The translations under genes were made by a program, and so were the position numbers. From CAZAYB01 sp964489215 (GTDB lineage Bacteria > Planctomycetota > Phycisphaerae > Sedimentisphaerales > Anaerohalosphaeraceae), in NCBI GenBank assembly GCA_964489215.1, contig CAZAYB010000187.1:1-6344 (forward strand): a DNA stretch of 6,344 bases, in the 5' to 3' direction. How positions within the stretch are numbered: the stretch's first letter is position 1; each line of letters opens with the position of its first letter. A model generated the notes under the pieces. The model saw only the letters and a list, made by a program, of their open reading frames with translations. It did no database searches and was not told where the DNA came from. Positions 6,253 through 6,344 of this stretch are shown here, one piece after another.

Positions 6253-6344
6253 GGGGCAGTCCCCGGTTTTGTCCCTTACGCATGGTCGTCAACCCCGCTT
6301 TTGGGTGAGGGTCGACGCCGACGCGACGGAGCAAAAGGGGCTTA
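6253..6344. repeat. GC-rich, inverted-repeat-rich block at the right edge
   Basis: Base composition jumps from AT-rich to clearly GC-rich after about 6230. Within the block: GGGG-CAGT-CCCC at 6253-6264; an imperfect outer pair CCCCGCTTTTG (6293-6303) with CAAAAGGGG (6332-6340), one bulged G; an inner GTCG (6311-6314) with CGAC (6324-6327); and three copies of CGACG within 6313-6328. Nested hairpins of this kind recall REP-like palindromes linked to IS200/RAYT transposases or the folded end of a mobile element, but no transposase is in the window. A minus-strand frame is open from the edge to a TAA at 6167-6169 (58 codons), Arg/Pro/Lys-rich and unlike any family I know, so I do not call it a gene. 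Confidence 0.45.

Noticed and set aside
6167..6344. Minus-strand frame of 58 codons open to the right edge
   Set aside because: It crosses the hairpin-rich GC block and then an AT-rich stretch. The Arg/Pro/Lys-rich translation matches no family I know and it has no visible start with a ribosome site. It could be the tail of a real gene, but the sequence does not support that.
1..6344. CRISPR arrays, tRNA or rRNA genes, phage or defence islands
   Set aside because: No regularly spaced direct repeats, cloverleaf, rRNA-like stretches or defence-protein motifs were seen. AddAB is a housekeeping repair complex, although it also degrades linear phage DNA in some bacteria.

Overview
The window holds four genes: two complete or partial DNA-repair genes and one sugar-enzyme gene on the minus strand, and one small membrane-anchored gene on the plus strand. 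Genes are AT-rich (Lys/Asn/Ile-rich proteins) and the right-hand end turns abruptly GC-rich. Both AddAB (rather than RecBCD) and a GH130 enzyme occur in several phyla. The set would fit an anaerobic planctomycete (Phycisphaerae-like) or another Gram-negative-type bacterium, but nothing in the window fixes the taxon, so this is a weak inference.

Layout. Positions 1-1082 (minus) carry the first 360 codons of addA, the helicase-nuclease subunit of the AddAB recombination complex; it runs off the left edge. Positions 1072-4464 (minus) carry a complete addB, whose last 11 bases overlap the addA start, giving an addB-addA operon. A 142-base divergent intergenic region (4465-4606) holds a plausible sigma-70 type promoter and a perfect 13-base palindrome resembling a Fur-family operator. 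Positions 4607-4990 (plus) encode a 127-residue protein with an N-terminal membrane segment and a long, very regular coiled coil that contains a consensus trimerisation motif. A 104-base gap between convergent genes follows. Positions 5095-6048 (minus) encode a complete GH130-family enzyme (beta-mannoside phosphorylase/hydrolase family). The last about 280 bases have no convincing gene: an AT-rich leader for the GH130 gene, then a GC-rich, hairpin-rich block cut by the right edge.

How the genes relate. AddA and AddB form one heterodimeric machine that resects double-strand breaks for RecA-dependent repair; AddB here keeps every residue needed for its nuclease and its iron-sulphur cluster. The small coiled-coil gene and the GH130 gene show no obvious functional link to AddAB or to each other. 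No wholly new system is evident. The most worthwhile leads are the small coiled-coil protein with its palindromic operator, and the GC-rich structured block at the right edge.
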